Notes: generated by a model from the letters alone, not told the origin. A stretch of DNA of 32,136 bases from Flavobacteriaceae bacterium (GCA_024635765.1 JAGXIE010000070.1:1-32136); one strand, 5' to 3'. Numbered from the stretch's first letter, positions 1 through 8,555 are shown. Translations and numbers: made by a program.

Positions 1-870
1 AACGACCTCGCCTTCGCTCAAACTTATTATCCCAAAAGTAAAACAATTCTTTATTTAAACAACCTCGCCGCAAAGGCATTTCAGAAAATTTACAAAACCA
101 AACGTGAAGACACCAACCGGTTTGTTCATTTCTGGAAAGTTGAAGTGCCAATGATTGTCTATGACTATCGTCGTTACGTATTATATGCGTTTATTATCTT
201 TGGGAGCTTTGTTTCCATAGGTGCCTTGTCTGCAGCTTTTGATGATACCTTTGTCCGTTTAATTCTCGGAGATCAATATGTCAACATGACCTTGGAAAAC
301 ATAGAAAAAGGCGACCCCGTTGCTGTCTATAAAAGTGGTAGTAATTGGGGCAGCTTTATTGGTATTACTCTGAACAATCTTTATGTCGGAATAAGAACAT
401 TCATTCTTGGTGTTTTTGGTGGCTTGGGAACTGGCCTTTCTTTACTTTACAATGGTATTATGTTAGGTTCTTTTCAATATTTCTTCCATAAGGAAGGTGT
501 ACTTTGGGAAAGCGTTAGAGGTATTTGGATTCATGGTGCCATGGAGATTTTCGCCATTGTCATTGAAGGTGCTGCTGGATTGATTTTAGGAGCAAGCATT
601 TTATTCCCAAAAACCTATTCTCGAATGACATCCTTTAAGATGGGGATGAAAGATGGTGTAAAAATATTGATAAGCACCTTCCCTTTTACCTTTGCGGCTG
701 GTTTTCTTGAAGGATACGTCACAAGATATTCGAATGCAATGCCCAATTGGTTATCGGTTGGGATTATATTAGTGACTTTGAGTATCATATCCTATTATTA
801 TCTGATTTACCCTTTCATCCTTAATAAAAATTTGAAAGCAAAACAATTTCAGCTGTTGAACACAAAATGA
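1..870 (+). CDS. SpoIIM-family (stage II sporulation protein M-like) membrane protein, 5' partial
   Basis: The reading frame is open from base 1, so the gene begins upstream of the window; 289 codons and the stop are present, and the ATG at 145 is internal. Several hydrophobic segments follow a short basic cytoplasmic part. The stretch IWIHGAMEIFAIVIEG matches the family's conserved W..PHG..E..A motif, and NGIMLG just before it is also typical. In Bacillus SpoIIM acts in forespore engulfment, but homologues are widespread in non-sporulating bacteria with unknown function. It is the first visible gene of a plus-strand run in which a MoxR ATPase and a DUF58 protein follow, so an envelope role tied to that module is inferred. 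Flavobacterial homologues often follow an RDD-family gene, which would lie just outside the window. The family call is firm; the function is not. Confidence 0.85.
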   Translation, partial: NDLAFAQTYYPKSKTILYLNNLAAKAFQKIYKTKREDTNRFVHFWKVEVPMIVYDYRRYVLYAFIIFGSFVSIGALSAAFDDTFVRLILGDQYVNMTLENIEKGDPVAVYKSGSNWGSFIGITLNNLYVGIRTFILGVFGGLGTGLSLLYNGIMLGSFQYFFHKEGVLWESVRGIWIHGAMEIFAIVIEGAAGLILGASILFPKTYSRMTSFKMGMKDGVKILISTFPFTFAAGFLEGYVTRYSNAMPNWLSVGIILVTLSIISYYYLIYPFILNKNLKAKQFQLLNTK

Positions 871-911
871 GTTAAATTAAAAAGATTCTTGCCTTCGCAG
901 GAATAAAGCCT

Positions 912-1850
912 ATGCAACTATATAAATCTCGTGGTTTTAGTGAATTATTTCAAGACACGTTCACATTTTTAAAAACCAATGGAAAGCATTTTTTTAAACA
1001 TTACCTGATCATCAATGGTGTCTTTTTAATTATCCTGATGGTCATGATGTACTTCTTTACCAAATTTTATACGAGTGTTATATTTGGGGGGCTTATTGGA
1101 AATAATCCAACGCTCATAGATGACTACATGAATGAAAACATGGGATTGTTTATTGTACTGTTGGTTGTATTTGTGGTAGTAGGATTGATCGCAAGTATAA
1201 TTTCATTTTCATTCGTTCCTCTGTATTTGAAATTATATGCCGAGCGGAATGGACCAGCCTTTAGCACTTCAGAATTGGTAAATGCTTATAAATCAAATCT
1301 GGGTAGCATCTTTATTTTCCTAATATGTGGATTCCTTCTCGGAATTCCATTGGCAATTATGATGGGAATAGGCATGTTTGTTTTGGCTATAACCATCATA
1401 GGAATCTTGCTAATCCCAGTTCTTATAGGTGCCTTTAGTCTTTTTTACAATATGACTTTAATGGAATACATAGAAAAAAAACGAGGTATTTGGGACAGTT
1501 TTGGTTACGCATGGACATTGTTGGCGTCAAAATTTTGGGAAGCGGTTGGAAGTGTTGGATTGTTCTTTTTAATGAGCTATATCATACAAAGTGTATTTTC
1601 AATGATACCTTATATTTTTGGGATGGCTAGCTTATTTACCACGATTGAAAATGGCAATAATGCACCAGAAGCCGTTAGTTTAACAATGACCATTACGATG
1701 CTTTTCATTTTCTTTTTGAGCTTTTTTGCTGGAGCCATATTGGGTGTGATCGTGCAGCTTAACCAAGGTATTATATTTTATAGCTTAAAAGAAGACAACG
1801 AAAACATTAATACGAAAAGTGTTATTGATCAAATCGGCTCTGGTGAGTAA
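912..1850 (+). CDS. Multi-pass integral membrane protein of the MoxR/DUF58 operon
   Basis: This 312-residue protein is mostly hydrophobic, with membrane segments near residues 30-55, 77-103, 130-170 (two helices, very Gly/Ile-rich), 211-235 and 258-285. A short amphipathic N-terminus contains FSELFQDTFTFLKTNGKHFF. The layout resembles DUF4013 or the membrane domain seen with some glycerophosphodiester phosphodiesterases, but no catalytic motif is visible and I do not assign either family firmly. It starts 41 b after the SpoIIM-like gene, and its 3' end overlaps the next gene, so co-transcription is likely. A membrane component of the MoxR module is the simplest reading, by context only. Confidence 0.8.
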   Translation: MQLYKSRGFSELFQDTFTFLKTNGKHFFKHYLIINGVFLIILMVMMYFFTKFYTSVIFGGLIGNNPTLIDDYMNENMGLFIVLLVVFVVVGLIASIISFSFVPLYLKLYAERNGPAFSTSELVNAYKSNLGSIFIFLICGFLLGIPLAIMMGIGMFVLAITIIGILLIPVLIGAFSLFYNMTLMEYIEKKRGIWDSFGYAWTLLASKFWEAVGSVGLFFLMSYIIQSVFSMIPYIFGMASLFTTIENGNNAPEAVSLTMTITMLFIFFLSFFAGAILGVIVQLNQGIIFYSLKEDNENINTKSVIDQIGSGE

Positions 1851-2607
1851 AAACCTTCGGATATATTGTCTTTTATTTTCATTTGGATTTACATTCAATG
1901 GTTTTGCTATTGCTACAATTAAAGAAGAAATTACGCAAAGCCAAACACTGATCGATTCAATTCCCTCCGATGATTCTGTTATTGAACGACGTCAATTTGA
2001 AGATGTAAAGGAAAAATATCAAAGCGATGAATTCATCTATGAGCGTACTATTGAAAATTCTGGCTGGTGGTCTCGTTTTAAGCAATGGCTAACTGATCTG
2101 GTTCAGGATTTATTCAATCTCAACAGTGCAGGTCAAGCATCAAAAGCTACTGATATCGCCTTAAAAATCGCTGGCGTCATCATCTTTTTGCTCGTTATTT
2201 ATTTCATTTTTAGGGCTGTTATGAATGATGAAGGTAATTGGGTCTTTGGTAAATCTTCTGATAAAAACATTATTCCAATTACAGATATTGAAAATAATAT
2301 CCACGTTACTGATTTCAAACAACTTATAGTAGAAGCTGAACAAGATCAGAATTATCGTTTGGCAATACGTTACTATTATTTATGGCTTCTCAAAGGTTTG
2401 GCTAATGCGGAAATCATTGAATATGACGTTGAAAAAACCAATAGCGATTATTTTAATGAAATAGCTACAAAACAGATTAAAGATGAGTTTTCATACACAT
2501 CTTATCTATACAATTATATATGGTATGGTGAATTTGATGTGGATGAACAGCAATTCAACAAAGCCAAAAATGCTTTTACAAAATTTTTAAATTCGATAAA
2601 AGCATGA
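1819..2607 (+). CDS. DUF4129 domain-containing membrane protein
   Basis: The frame opens with GTG at 1819, overlapping the previous gene by 32 b. In-frame TTG (1825) and GTG (1843) are alternative starts; the last would overlap by only 8 b. A hydrophobic signal-like segment lies at about residues 12-31, and a transmembrane helix at about 113-133 (IALKIAGVIIFLLVIYFIFR). The C-terminal part fits DUF4129: an acidic stretch, then AIRYYYLWLLKGLANAEII followed by KTNSDYFNEI, the family's A.R..Y...L..L plus TN..Y pattern. DUF4129 proteins commonly sit beside MoxR, DUF58 and transglutaminase-like genes; their biochemical role is unknown. The protein ends in an ATGA overlap with the next gene, which suggests translational coupling. 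Confidence 0.85.
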   Translation: MLLIKSALVSKNLRIYCLLFSFGFTFNGFAIATIKEEITQSQTLIDSIPSDDSVIERRQFEDVKEKYQSDEFIYERTIENSGWWSRFKQWLTDLVQDLFNLNSAGQASKATDIALKIAGVIIFLLVIYFIFRAVMNDEGNWVFGKSSDKNIIPITDIENNIHVTDFKQLIVEAEQDQNYRLAIRYYYLWLLKGLANAEIIEYDVEKTNSDYFNEIATKQIKDEFSYTSYLYNYIWYGEFDVDEQQFNKAKNAFTKFLNSIKA

Positions 2608-3800
2608 ATAAGACCGTAAAAATTTATGTAGGCCTTTTGATAGTGCTATTTATAGGTTTTGCAATCATCGAATTTTCAAAAGAAACACCAATTGATTGGT
2701 CAAAAACCTATCGAGAAACTGATAAGATTCCATACGGAACTTTTGTGCTATATGACCAATTGCCCACAATATTTCCTGAAAGTGATATTGAAGATATACG
2801 CGTCTCTCCTTTTGAATATTTTGATGAGTACTTTAATTGGTCTGATAGCACCTACTCTATTTTTGGCTCGTACCTCCACATAGATGAATACGCTCAAATT
2901 GATGAGGTTTCAGCTCAAGAGCTGTTAGATTTTGCATCTCATGGCAACGATGTTTTTATCTCTACTTCTTATCCACCGCAAAGATTTTATGATTCATTGC
3001 ACTTGGATGTGCGAAATCGTTATGATATTAAAGGGAGTGCCGAATTTGGGTTTACAAATCCAGAACTAAAGATTGATTCCATTACAATTGAAAAAGGATT
3101 GAGTAACATCTATTTTTCAAAATTGGATTCTTCTATCACAACCGTTTTGGGTTATCAAAAGTTTGATTCGGTAAAGCGTATTAATTTCGTAAAAATCGAA
3201 CATGGCTATGGCAACATTTATTTACACCTTCAACCAATTGTTTTTACCAATTATCACTTACTTAAAAAAGACAACAAAAAGTATGCAGCTGCAGCCTTAT
3301 CTTATTTATATGATGATACCATTTTTTACGATTACCATTCAAAAATAGGACAAGACTTAGGAACTTCACCTCTTCGTTTCATATTGAGCAAACCAGCTTT
3401 AAGAGCTGCGTGGTATTTAGGCCTAATGAGCTTGGTTCTTTTTATCATTTTTAATGCCAAAAGAAAGCAGCGTATTGTTGAAGTCATCAAACCACTTGAG
3501 AATACAACAGTTGCATTTACAAAAACTATTGGCAACCTGTATTATGAAACTAAAGACCACAACAACCTCATCGATAAAAAAATAACCTATTTTCTAGAGT
3601 ACATTCGACGCATCTATTATCTAGACACGCAATTGTTAGATGAAAAATTCAGAAAGAATCTATCCGTAAAATCTGGAAAAGATAAAGAGATCACCAAAAA
3701 GTTGATAGACCTTATTGTATATTTAAAGGCGAAACCTGTTTGTACGGAAGCCGACTTACTGAACCTAAATAACACGATTGAAGATTTTTATAAAGCATAA
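2604..3800 (+). CDS. DUF4350 domain-containing protein
   Basis: This 398-residue protein has an N-terminal membrane anchor (about residues 6-23). An extracytoplasmic domain follows, beginning IDWSKTYRETDKIPYGTFVL, the D.R.TY....K.PYG....Y pattern typical of DUF4350. A second membrane helix lies near residues 268-286 (AWYLGLMSLVLFIIFNAKR), with a charged cytoplasmic tail of about 110 residues after it. DUF4350 domains are thought to be GATase-like folds without known activity. Its start overlaps the DUF4129 stop by 4 b and its stop lies 2 b before the MoxR start, so these genes form a tightly packed unit. The cytoplasmic tail is a plausible contact surface for the MoxR ATPase, which is inference only. 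Confidence 0.85.
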   Translation: MNKTVKIYVGLLIVLFIGFAIIEFSKETPIDWSKTYRETDKIPYGTFVLYDQLPTIFPESDIEDIRVSPFEYFDEYFNWSDSTYSIFGSYLHIDEYAQIDEVSAQELLDFASHGNDVFISTSYPPQRFYDSLHLDVRNRYDIKGSAEFGFTNPELKIDSITIEKGLSNIYFSKLDSSITTVLGYQKFDSVKRINFVKIEHGYGNIYLHLQPIVFTNYHLLKKDNKKYAAAALSYLYDDTIFYDYHSKIGQDLGTSPLRFILSKPALRAAWYLGLMSLVLFIIFNAKRKQRIVEVIKPLENTTVAFTKTIGNLYYETKDHNNLIDKKITYFLEYIRRIYYLDTQLLDEKFRKNLSVKSGKDKEITKKLIDLIVYLKAKPVCTEADLLNLNNTIEDFYKA

Positions 3801-3802
3801 TT

Positions 3803-4906
3803 ATGGAAGAGCATCAGAACGAAAAATTACAACCAAAAAAAGACGATAACATTGAGAACATAAATCCCGAAATTACCGTCAACACAAATATTCCACCCAT
3901 TGTCTTACCGGCTGAAGATCAACTTGAAGACGACACTGTCAACTTTAAAAATCGCATTGATTTAAGTGAGTTGCAAGAAGGTATAACTCTTATTAAAAAT
4001 GAAATCAGTAAAGTCATTGTCGGTCAAAAAGGAATGATTGATATGTTGATTGCTTCGATTTTAGCCAATGGACATTCGCTAATTGAAGGTGTTCCAGGTG
4101 TTGCAAAAACCATATCAGCGAAGCTTTTGGCAAAATCATTGGATATTGGGTTTAGCAGAATTCAGTTTACACCAGATTTGATGCCAAGTGATATCTTGGG
4201 AACATCTGTTTTTGATATGAAAACTTCTGAGTTTGAATTCAAAAAAGGACCAATTTTCTCAAATATGATTCTCATCGACGAAATCAATCGTGCGCCAGCA
4301 AAAACGCAAGCTGCACTGTTTGAAGTCATGGAAGAACGTCAGATTACCATCGATGGACATGAGTATATTATGGATTTGCCATTCATTGTATTGGCAACTC
4401 AAAATCCAGTAGAGCAAGAAGGCACTTATCGCTTACCAGAAGCACAATTAGATCGTTTTCTATTCAAAATAGATATTGATTATCCAAATCATGAAGAAGA
4501 AGTTGAAATCATCAATCGAGAACAAAACTTAAAAGGTGATGCCAAAATTGATAAAGTGACGGCCCATTTAAGTAAGGAACAAATCAGTAAGTTTCAGGAG
4601 TTAGTTAACCAAATCATTATCGAATCACATCTAGTCAAATACATTGCTGACATCATTGTCAACACTAGAAATAATCCATTTTTATATTTGGGAGCATCGC
4701 CAAGAGCATCGATTGCCATTTTAAGAGCGAGTAAAGCTTTTGCCGCCATGAACGGACGGGATTTCGTGACACCAGAAGACATCAAACAGGCAGCAATACC
4801 AGTATTGCAACATCGTATTATTGTCACGCCAGAAAGAGAAATGGAAGGCGTGAACACAAAGCAGATTATTAGACAGATTATTGAAGCTGTGGAGATTCCG
4901 AGGTAG
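3803..4906 (+). CDS. MoxR-family AAA+ ATPase
   Basis: This 367-residue protein has an unusually long acidic, polar N-terminal extension of about 50 residues before the ATPase core. Walker A is GVPGVAKT (residues 96-103), Walker B ILIDE (156-160), sensor 1 ATQN (198-201), and EAQLDRF (213-219) follows, all standard for MoxR. MoxR ATPases work as chaperone-like remodellers, often on partner proteins with VWA domains, for example in metal-centre assembly or envelope stress. Here the partner would be the DUF58 protein encoded 49 b downstream. It has the Walker and sensor motifs expected of an active enzyme. The cluster lacks batA-batE-type genes, so it is not the classical Bat aerotolerance operon in full. 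Confidence 0.95.
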   Translation: MEEHQNEKLQPKKDDNIENINPEITVNTNIPPIVLPAEDQLEDDTVNFKNRIDLSELQEGITLIKNEISKVIVGQKGMIDMLIASILANGHSLIEGVPGVAKTISAKLLAKSLDIGFSRIQFTPDLMPSDILGTSVFDMKTSEFEFKKGPIFSNMILIDEINRAPAKTQAALFEVMEERQITIDGHEYIMDLPFIVLATQNPVEQEGTYRLPEAQLDRFLFKIDIDYPNHEEEVEIINREQNLKGDAKIDKVTAHLSKEQISKFQELVNQIIIESHLVKYIADIIVNTRNNPFLYLGASPRASIAILRASKAFAAMNGRDFVTPEDIKQAAIPVLQHRIIVTPEREMEGVNTKQIIRQIIEAVEIPR

Positions 4907-4955
4907 TGTTCAGTGTTCAGCAAAAGAACAACCGAGTATTTATAGCAAAAATTAA

Positions 4956-6305
4956 ATGAAACCAGTGAAATTCACATCTAAAATAAAACCATTCTACATT
5001 CAAAATCGCTTTTTTTATGCGTGCATTATTATCATGATATTTTTCGTGGTGAGCTTTGTGTTTCCCAGATGGTTTCAAATTGTGAGTATGTTGCTTTTGA
5101 TATTGGTAGCACTGACGATTTTAGATGCTTTAATTTTATTTTTTGCGAAACAAGGAATCAAAGGCCACCGAACTCTGCCTGAAAAGTTCTCCAATGGTGA
5201 CCAAAATCCAATTAGAATTCGGATTGACAATTTTTATACGTTTCCTGTTTATGTAAGGATTATTGACGAAATTCCTGTGCAATTCCAAGTTAGGAATTTT
5301 AAAATTGAACGTAAGCTGGATGCATCAAGCGTCACAGAATTACAATATGAATTACGCCCTGTAGAGCGTGGTGAATATCATTTCGGAAAACTAAACATCT
5401 ATGCCACTTCTGTTTTCGGATTAATTGCACGTCGTTTTACAACTGATGAAAATGCGATGGTTCCAACCTATCCGAGTTTCATGCAATTACGAAAATATGA
5501 CCTTTTGGCTATCAGTAATAATCTGCATCAATATGGCATTAAAAAAATAAGACGCATTGGTCATACTATGGAATTTGAACAAATCAAGGACTATGTTTTG
5601 GGTGATGACCTGCGCACGATCAATTGGAAAGCGACCGCCAAGAAAAATGAATTGATGGTGAATCAATTTCAGGATGAAAAATCACAACCTGTGTATTCTG
5701 TGATTGATAAAGGCCGTGTGATGAAGATGCCATTTGATGGTTTGATGTTACTTGACTACGCCATTAATGCTGCTCTCGTCATTTCCAACGTTGCATTAAA
5801 AAAACACGATAAAGCTGGTATCATTGCCTTCTCAAAGAAGTTAGAAAATATTGTTGTAGCGGAAAAGCGTACTTCACAAATGAATTTGATTTTGGAAGCT
5901 CTTTATAACGTGGAAACTGATTTTTTTGAAAGTGATTTTGGACGTTTGTATGCAGATATCAAGCGAAATATCACACAACGAGGATTGATGCTGCTCTACA
6001 CTAATTTTGAAACATTGGACGGATTGCATCGACAGATTCCATATTTAAAAGGGATTGCAAGAAATCATTTGTTGGTCGTTATATTCTTTAAAAATACCGA
6101 ATTGGAAAGTCTCATAAATGAACCTGCCGAAACTGTACAACAAGCCTACGATAAGGTCATTGCTGAAAAATTCGCCTTTGAAAAACGATTGATAGTAAGT
6201 GAACTTCAAAAATATGGCATCCAATCGATTCTAACGACACCTGAAAATTTAACGATTGATACTATTAATAAGTATTTGGAAATTAAAGCAAGAGGGCTTT
6301 TGTAA
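4956..6305 (+). CDS. DUF58 domain-containing protein (VWA-like)
   Basis: This 449-residue protein begins with two membrane helices (about residues 20-36 and 41-63). An extracytoplasmic beta-rich part follows, then the DUF58 signature near 217-235 (DDLRTINWKATAKKNELMV). DUF58 lies in a von Willebrand factor A-like fold. The position where a MIDAS DxSxS would be expected reads D251-K-G-R-V, so both serines are missing and metal binding is doubtful. DUF58 genes are almost always next to moxR genes, and the pair is taken as ATPase plus substrate or adaptor. It is the last gene of the operon. A weak hairpin with a T-run follows about 100 b downstream. Confidence 0.9.
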   Translation: MKPVKFTSKIKPFYIQNRFFYACIIIMIFFVVSFVFPRWFQIVSMLLLILVALTILDALILFFAKQGIKGHRTLPEKFSNGDQNPIRIRIDNFYTFPVYVRIIDEIPVQFQVRNFKIERKLDASSVTELQYELRPVERGEYHFGKLNIYATSVFGLIARRFTTDENAMVPTYPSFMQLRKYDLLAISNNLHQYGIKKIRRIGHTMEFEQIKDYVLGDDLRTINWKATAKKNELMVNQFQDEKSQPVYSVIDKGRVMKMPFDGLMLLDYAINAALVISNVALKKHDKAGIIAFSKKLENIVVAEKRTSQMNLILEALYNVETDFFESDFGRLYADIKRNITQRGLMLLYTNFETLDGLHRQIPYLKGIARNHLLVVIFFKNTELESLINEPAETVQQAYDKVIAEKFAFEKRLIVSELQKYGIQSILTTPENLTIDTINKYLEIKARGLL

Positions 6306-6403
6306 CCTGAAGTACTCAATCAAAGTTTTACGGGTTTTGAATTATCATTTTCACAGTCTTACGTCCCAATAACAATTCATCACAAAGAATCAACATTTCA
6401 GTC

Positions 6404-6424
6404 ATTCCATTTGTGGGATTTTTT
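6404..6424 (+). terminator. Weak candidate terminator of the MoxR/DUF58 operon
   Basis: A 6-bp stem ATTCCA/TGGGAT containing one G-U pair, with a TTTG loop, is followed directly by a run of six T. It lies about 100 b after the DUF58 stop and before the DUF2141 gene. The stem is short, so this is tentative. Confidence 0.35.
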
Positions 6425-6472
6425 AAAATTAAAAGATATTTGATTCAACATTAAACTAAAAATCAAATTATC

Positions 6473-6895
6473 ATGAAAACAATTGCATTCACCATCGTAT
6501 TTACATTTATTTCAGTTTTAGGATTCAGTCAAGAAACCAAAGGCATTACAATTACAGTATCCATGGATCAGATAAAAAATGATAAAGGCCATATTTTACT
6601 AGGCTTACATACGGCAGATACATTTATGAAAGCGGAAGCAATACAGCAAGCAAAAAGCGAGATTAAAGATGGGAAAATCACGGCCACATTTAATAACGTA
6701 CAACCGGGAACTTTTGCGGTCATGGTGCTACATGATGAAAACGACAACGATAAAATGGATTTTGAGGCTAATGGAATGCCAAAAGAAACTTACGGCACGA
6801 GCCATAATCCTGAAAGTTATGGTCCTCCACAATTTAGCCAAGCAAAGTTTGAAGTTGCTGAAAAGGATTTGGAATTGAATATTAAATTAAAGTAG
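6473..6895 (+). CDS. Secreted DUF2141 domain protein
   Basis: This 140-residue protein has a clear signal peptide (residues 1 to about 19, MKTIAFTIVFTFISVLGFSQ). The mature domain carries the DUF2141 hallmarks: a V.PG.FAVMVLHDENDN stretch, then DKMDFEANGMPKE and a YG.S.N segment. DUF2141 proteins are small predicted beta-sandwich periplasmic or outer-membrane-associated proteins of unknown function, common in Bacteroidota. The Asp/Asn-rich DENDNDKMD loop could bind a cation, which is inference. It stands alone, 167 b after the MoxR operon, and is followed by a strong terminator. Confidence 0.9.
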   Translation: MKTIAFTIVFTFISVLGFSQETKGITITVSMDQIKNDKGHILLGLHTADTFMKAEAIQQAKSEIKDGKITATFNNVQPGTFAVMVLHDENDNDKMDFEANGMPKETYGTSHNPESYGPPQFSQAKFEVAEKDLELNIKLK

Positions 6896-6926
6896 TTTCT
6901 GGCAAAGCCAATAGAAATTATAGAAG

Positions 6927-6964
6927 AAAAAGGAGAGCTCATATTCATGAGCTCTCCTTTTTTG
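6927..6964. terminator. Bidirectional intrinsic terminator between the DUF2141 gene and dps
   Basis: A perfect 16-bp inverted repeat (6927-6942 and 6947-6962) encloses a 4-base ATTC loop. The core is GGAGAGCTCAT. The A-run at the left and T-run at the right give a U-tract on either strand, so it can serve both convergent genes. Confidence 0.9.
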
Positions 6965-7005
6965 TTTTAAAAAAAAAATTGTGTGTACCTTGATTTCAGG
7001 AATAT

Positions 7006-7485
7006 TTAAACTGTTTCTCCTAACCAAGCTTTCATCATCCAAACGGTCTTTTCCTGTTCTGTAATAAAATCACTCATCATGGCATTTGTCCCTTCGTCAT
7101 TGACCTCTGCAGATTTATCTAAAATCATACGTTCTATTTTCAATAGTTCTGAAAGCGAATCTACAATAAGTTGAACCGCTTCTTCATCTACTGATACATT
7201 TTTGCCAACTGGAACTTTTGCCGCTTTGGTATAATCATCAAAAGTATGCAGCGGCGTTTCGCCCAAGGTAAGGACACGCTCTGCCACCTCGTCTACTTTT
7301 AAATTAGCATCGTTGTACAATTCTTCAAATTTTGGATGCAATTCGAAAAAGCGCTTTCCTCGGATATTCCAATGGATGCCTCTTAAGTTCTGATAATATA
7401 TCTGAAAATTAGCCAACAGATTGTTTAAATCAATTGCCAATTCTTTCGTTTTTTTGGTTTCTAAACCTATGCTATTTATAGTCAT
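7006..7485 (-). CDS. dps: Dps ferritin-like DNA-binding/iron-storage protein
   Basis: This 159-residue protein shows the full Dps ferroxidase signature: H38-W, H50 in FFELHPKFEELY, D65 and E69. The spacing (12, 15 and 4 residues) matches that described for Listeria Dps. Dps forms dodecamers that oxidise Fe(II) with hydrogen peroxide and store iron, limiting Fenton damage; some members also coat DNA. The N-terminus is short and only mildly charged, so DNA binding is uncertain. The gene is divergent from oxyR with 102 b between the start codons, which fits peroxide-dependent control by OxyR. It is convergent with the DUF2141 gene and shares its terminator. Confidence 0.95.
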   Translation of the reverse strand: MTINSIGLETKKTKELAIDLNNLLANFQIYYQNLRGIHWNIRGKRFFELHPKFEELYNDANLKVDEVAERVLTLGETPLHTFDDYTKAAKVPVGKNVSVDEEAVQLIVDSLSELLKIERMILDKSAEVNDEGTNAMMSDFITEQEKTVWMMKAWLGETV

Positions 7486-7587
7486 ATCGTTGTTTTTTTG
7501 ATTCTCTCTAATTTACGGAATAATTAACAGAAGCCACCATAGTTTTTATTAATACTTTTTATATTTTTATAGCTTAAATGAATATTA
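7486..7587. promoter_or_regulatory. Divergent dps/oxyR control region
   Basis: These 102 very AT-rich bases separate the start codons of dps (minus) and oxyR (plus). TACTTTTT at 7553-7560 is a 7/8 match to the TAnnTTTG -7 element on the oxyR side, without a good -33. ATAG occurs at 7539 and 7569, but the full OxyR ATAG/CTAT operator is not present. The regulatory role is inferred from gene arrangement. Confidence 0.5.
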
Positions 7588-8526
7588 ATGACCATTACTC
7601 AACTACATTATGTTCTTGCCATAGCAGAACATAAAAATTTCACTAGAGCTGCAGAAAAATGTTTTGTGACGCAGCCAACCTTAAGCACTCAAATACAGAA
7701 ATTGGAAGAAGAGCTTGATATTTTAATTTTCGACCGAAGCAAAAAACCGATAGAGTTAACATCCATAGGTCGTAAAATTGTGCACCAAGCCAGAAATATT
7801 GTCAATGAATCTGACCGAATTCAAGATATTGTCGATCAGCAAAAAGGATTTATTGGTGGCGAATTCAGAATTGGAATCATTCCAACGGTTATGCCTACTT
7901 TATTGCCGATGTTTCTTAAGGGGTTCATCAAAAAATATCCGAAAGTAAAGCTCAAAATAGAGGAAATGACAACGGAGGAAATCATGCAACGTATCCATGA
8001 AGGTCATTTAGATGCTGGGATTGCAGCTACACCATTAGAAAATGAAAATATTAAAGAGCGTGTGTTGTATTATGAACCCTTCGTCGGTTATATTCCAGTT
8101 GAGCATCGTTTATCCAGCAAGAAGAATATAGATGTGATAGATCTTGAAATTGATGATATGCTACTTTTAGAAGATGGTCATTGTTTTAGGGATGGGGTTA
8201 TTAATCTTTGTAAAGCATTTAAAAACCATACCGATGATAATTTTCAATTGGAGAGTGGCAGTATCGAAACTTTGATAAAATTGTCAAACGAAGGATTGGG
8301 AATGACCCTACTTCCCTACTTGCATACATTAGATCTTCATAACAACCTTAAATCAAACCTACATTATTTTAATGAACCATCTCCTGCAAGAGAAGTGAGT
8401 CTAATCTATCATAAAAGTGAACTTAAAATGCAGATTATTGACGCCATGCACAATGTGATTTCAGGAATCATTCGCGGCGCGATTGCCTTTTCAAACGTAA
8501 AAATAATTAGCCCACTTCCCAAATAA
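7588..8526 (+). CDS. oxyR: OxyR-type LysR-family hydrogen peroxide sensor
   Basis: This 312-residue LysR-type regulator has an N-terminal winged helix-turn-helix (about residues 3-62, with NFTRAAEKCFVTQPTLSTQI) and a substrate-binding-like sensor domain (about 90-300). The decisive feature is EDGHCFRDGVINLC: its cysteines fall at residues 199 and 208, the same positions and spacing as the peroxide-sensing pair of E. coli OxyR. Peroxide forms a C199-C208 disulfide that changes DNA binding; OxyR family members activate catalase, Dps and related genes. A third cysteine (C25) lies in the DNA-binding domain. The divergent neighbour is dps, a classic OxyR target. A strong terminator follows at once. 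Confidence 0.93.
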   Translation: MTITQLHYVLAIAEHKNFTRAAEKCFVTQPTLSTQIQKLEEELDILIFDRSKKPIELTSIGRKIVHQARNIVNESDRIQDIVDQQKGFIGGEFRIGIIPTVMPTLLPMFLKGFIKKYPKVKLKIEEMTTEEIMQRIHEGHLDAGIAATPLENENIKERVLYYEPFVGYIPVEHRLSSKKNIDVIDLEIDDMLLLEDGHCFRDGVINLCKAFKNHTDDNFQLESGSIETLIKLSNEGLGMTLLPYLHTLDLHNNLKSNLHYFNEPSPAREVSLIYHKSELKMQIIDAMHNVISGIIRGAIAFSNVKIISPLPK

Positions 8527-8555
8527 AAGAAGCGACTCGAGAGTCGCTTCTTTTT
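8525..8555. terminator. Intrinsic terminator of oxyR, shared with the convergent small gene
   Basis: The inverted repeat AAAAGAAGCGACTC / GAGTCGCTTCTTTT (8525-8538 and 8541-8554) closes on a minimal loop and ends in five T. It begins at the oxyR stop and touches the stop codon of the minus-strand gene, so it can work in both directions. Confidence 0.88.

Noticed and set aside
4594-4923. 109-codon open frame on the minus strand over the 3' end of the moxR gene
   Set aside because: Antisense to conserved MoxR coding sequence, no recognisable protein features.
1-6305. Classical Bat aerotolerance operon
   Set aside because: MoxR and DUF58 fit, but BatA/B-type VWA and BatC/D/E-type proteins are absent; SpoIIM, DUF4129 and DUF4350 mark a different MoxR cluster.
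7539-7572. OxyR operator of the ATAG/CTAT type
   Set aside because: Only two ATAG blocks 30 b apart are present, without the CTAT halves; expected by chance in such AT-rich sequence.
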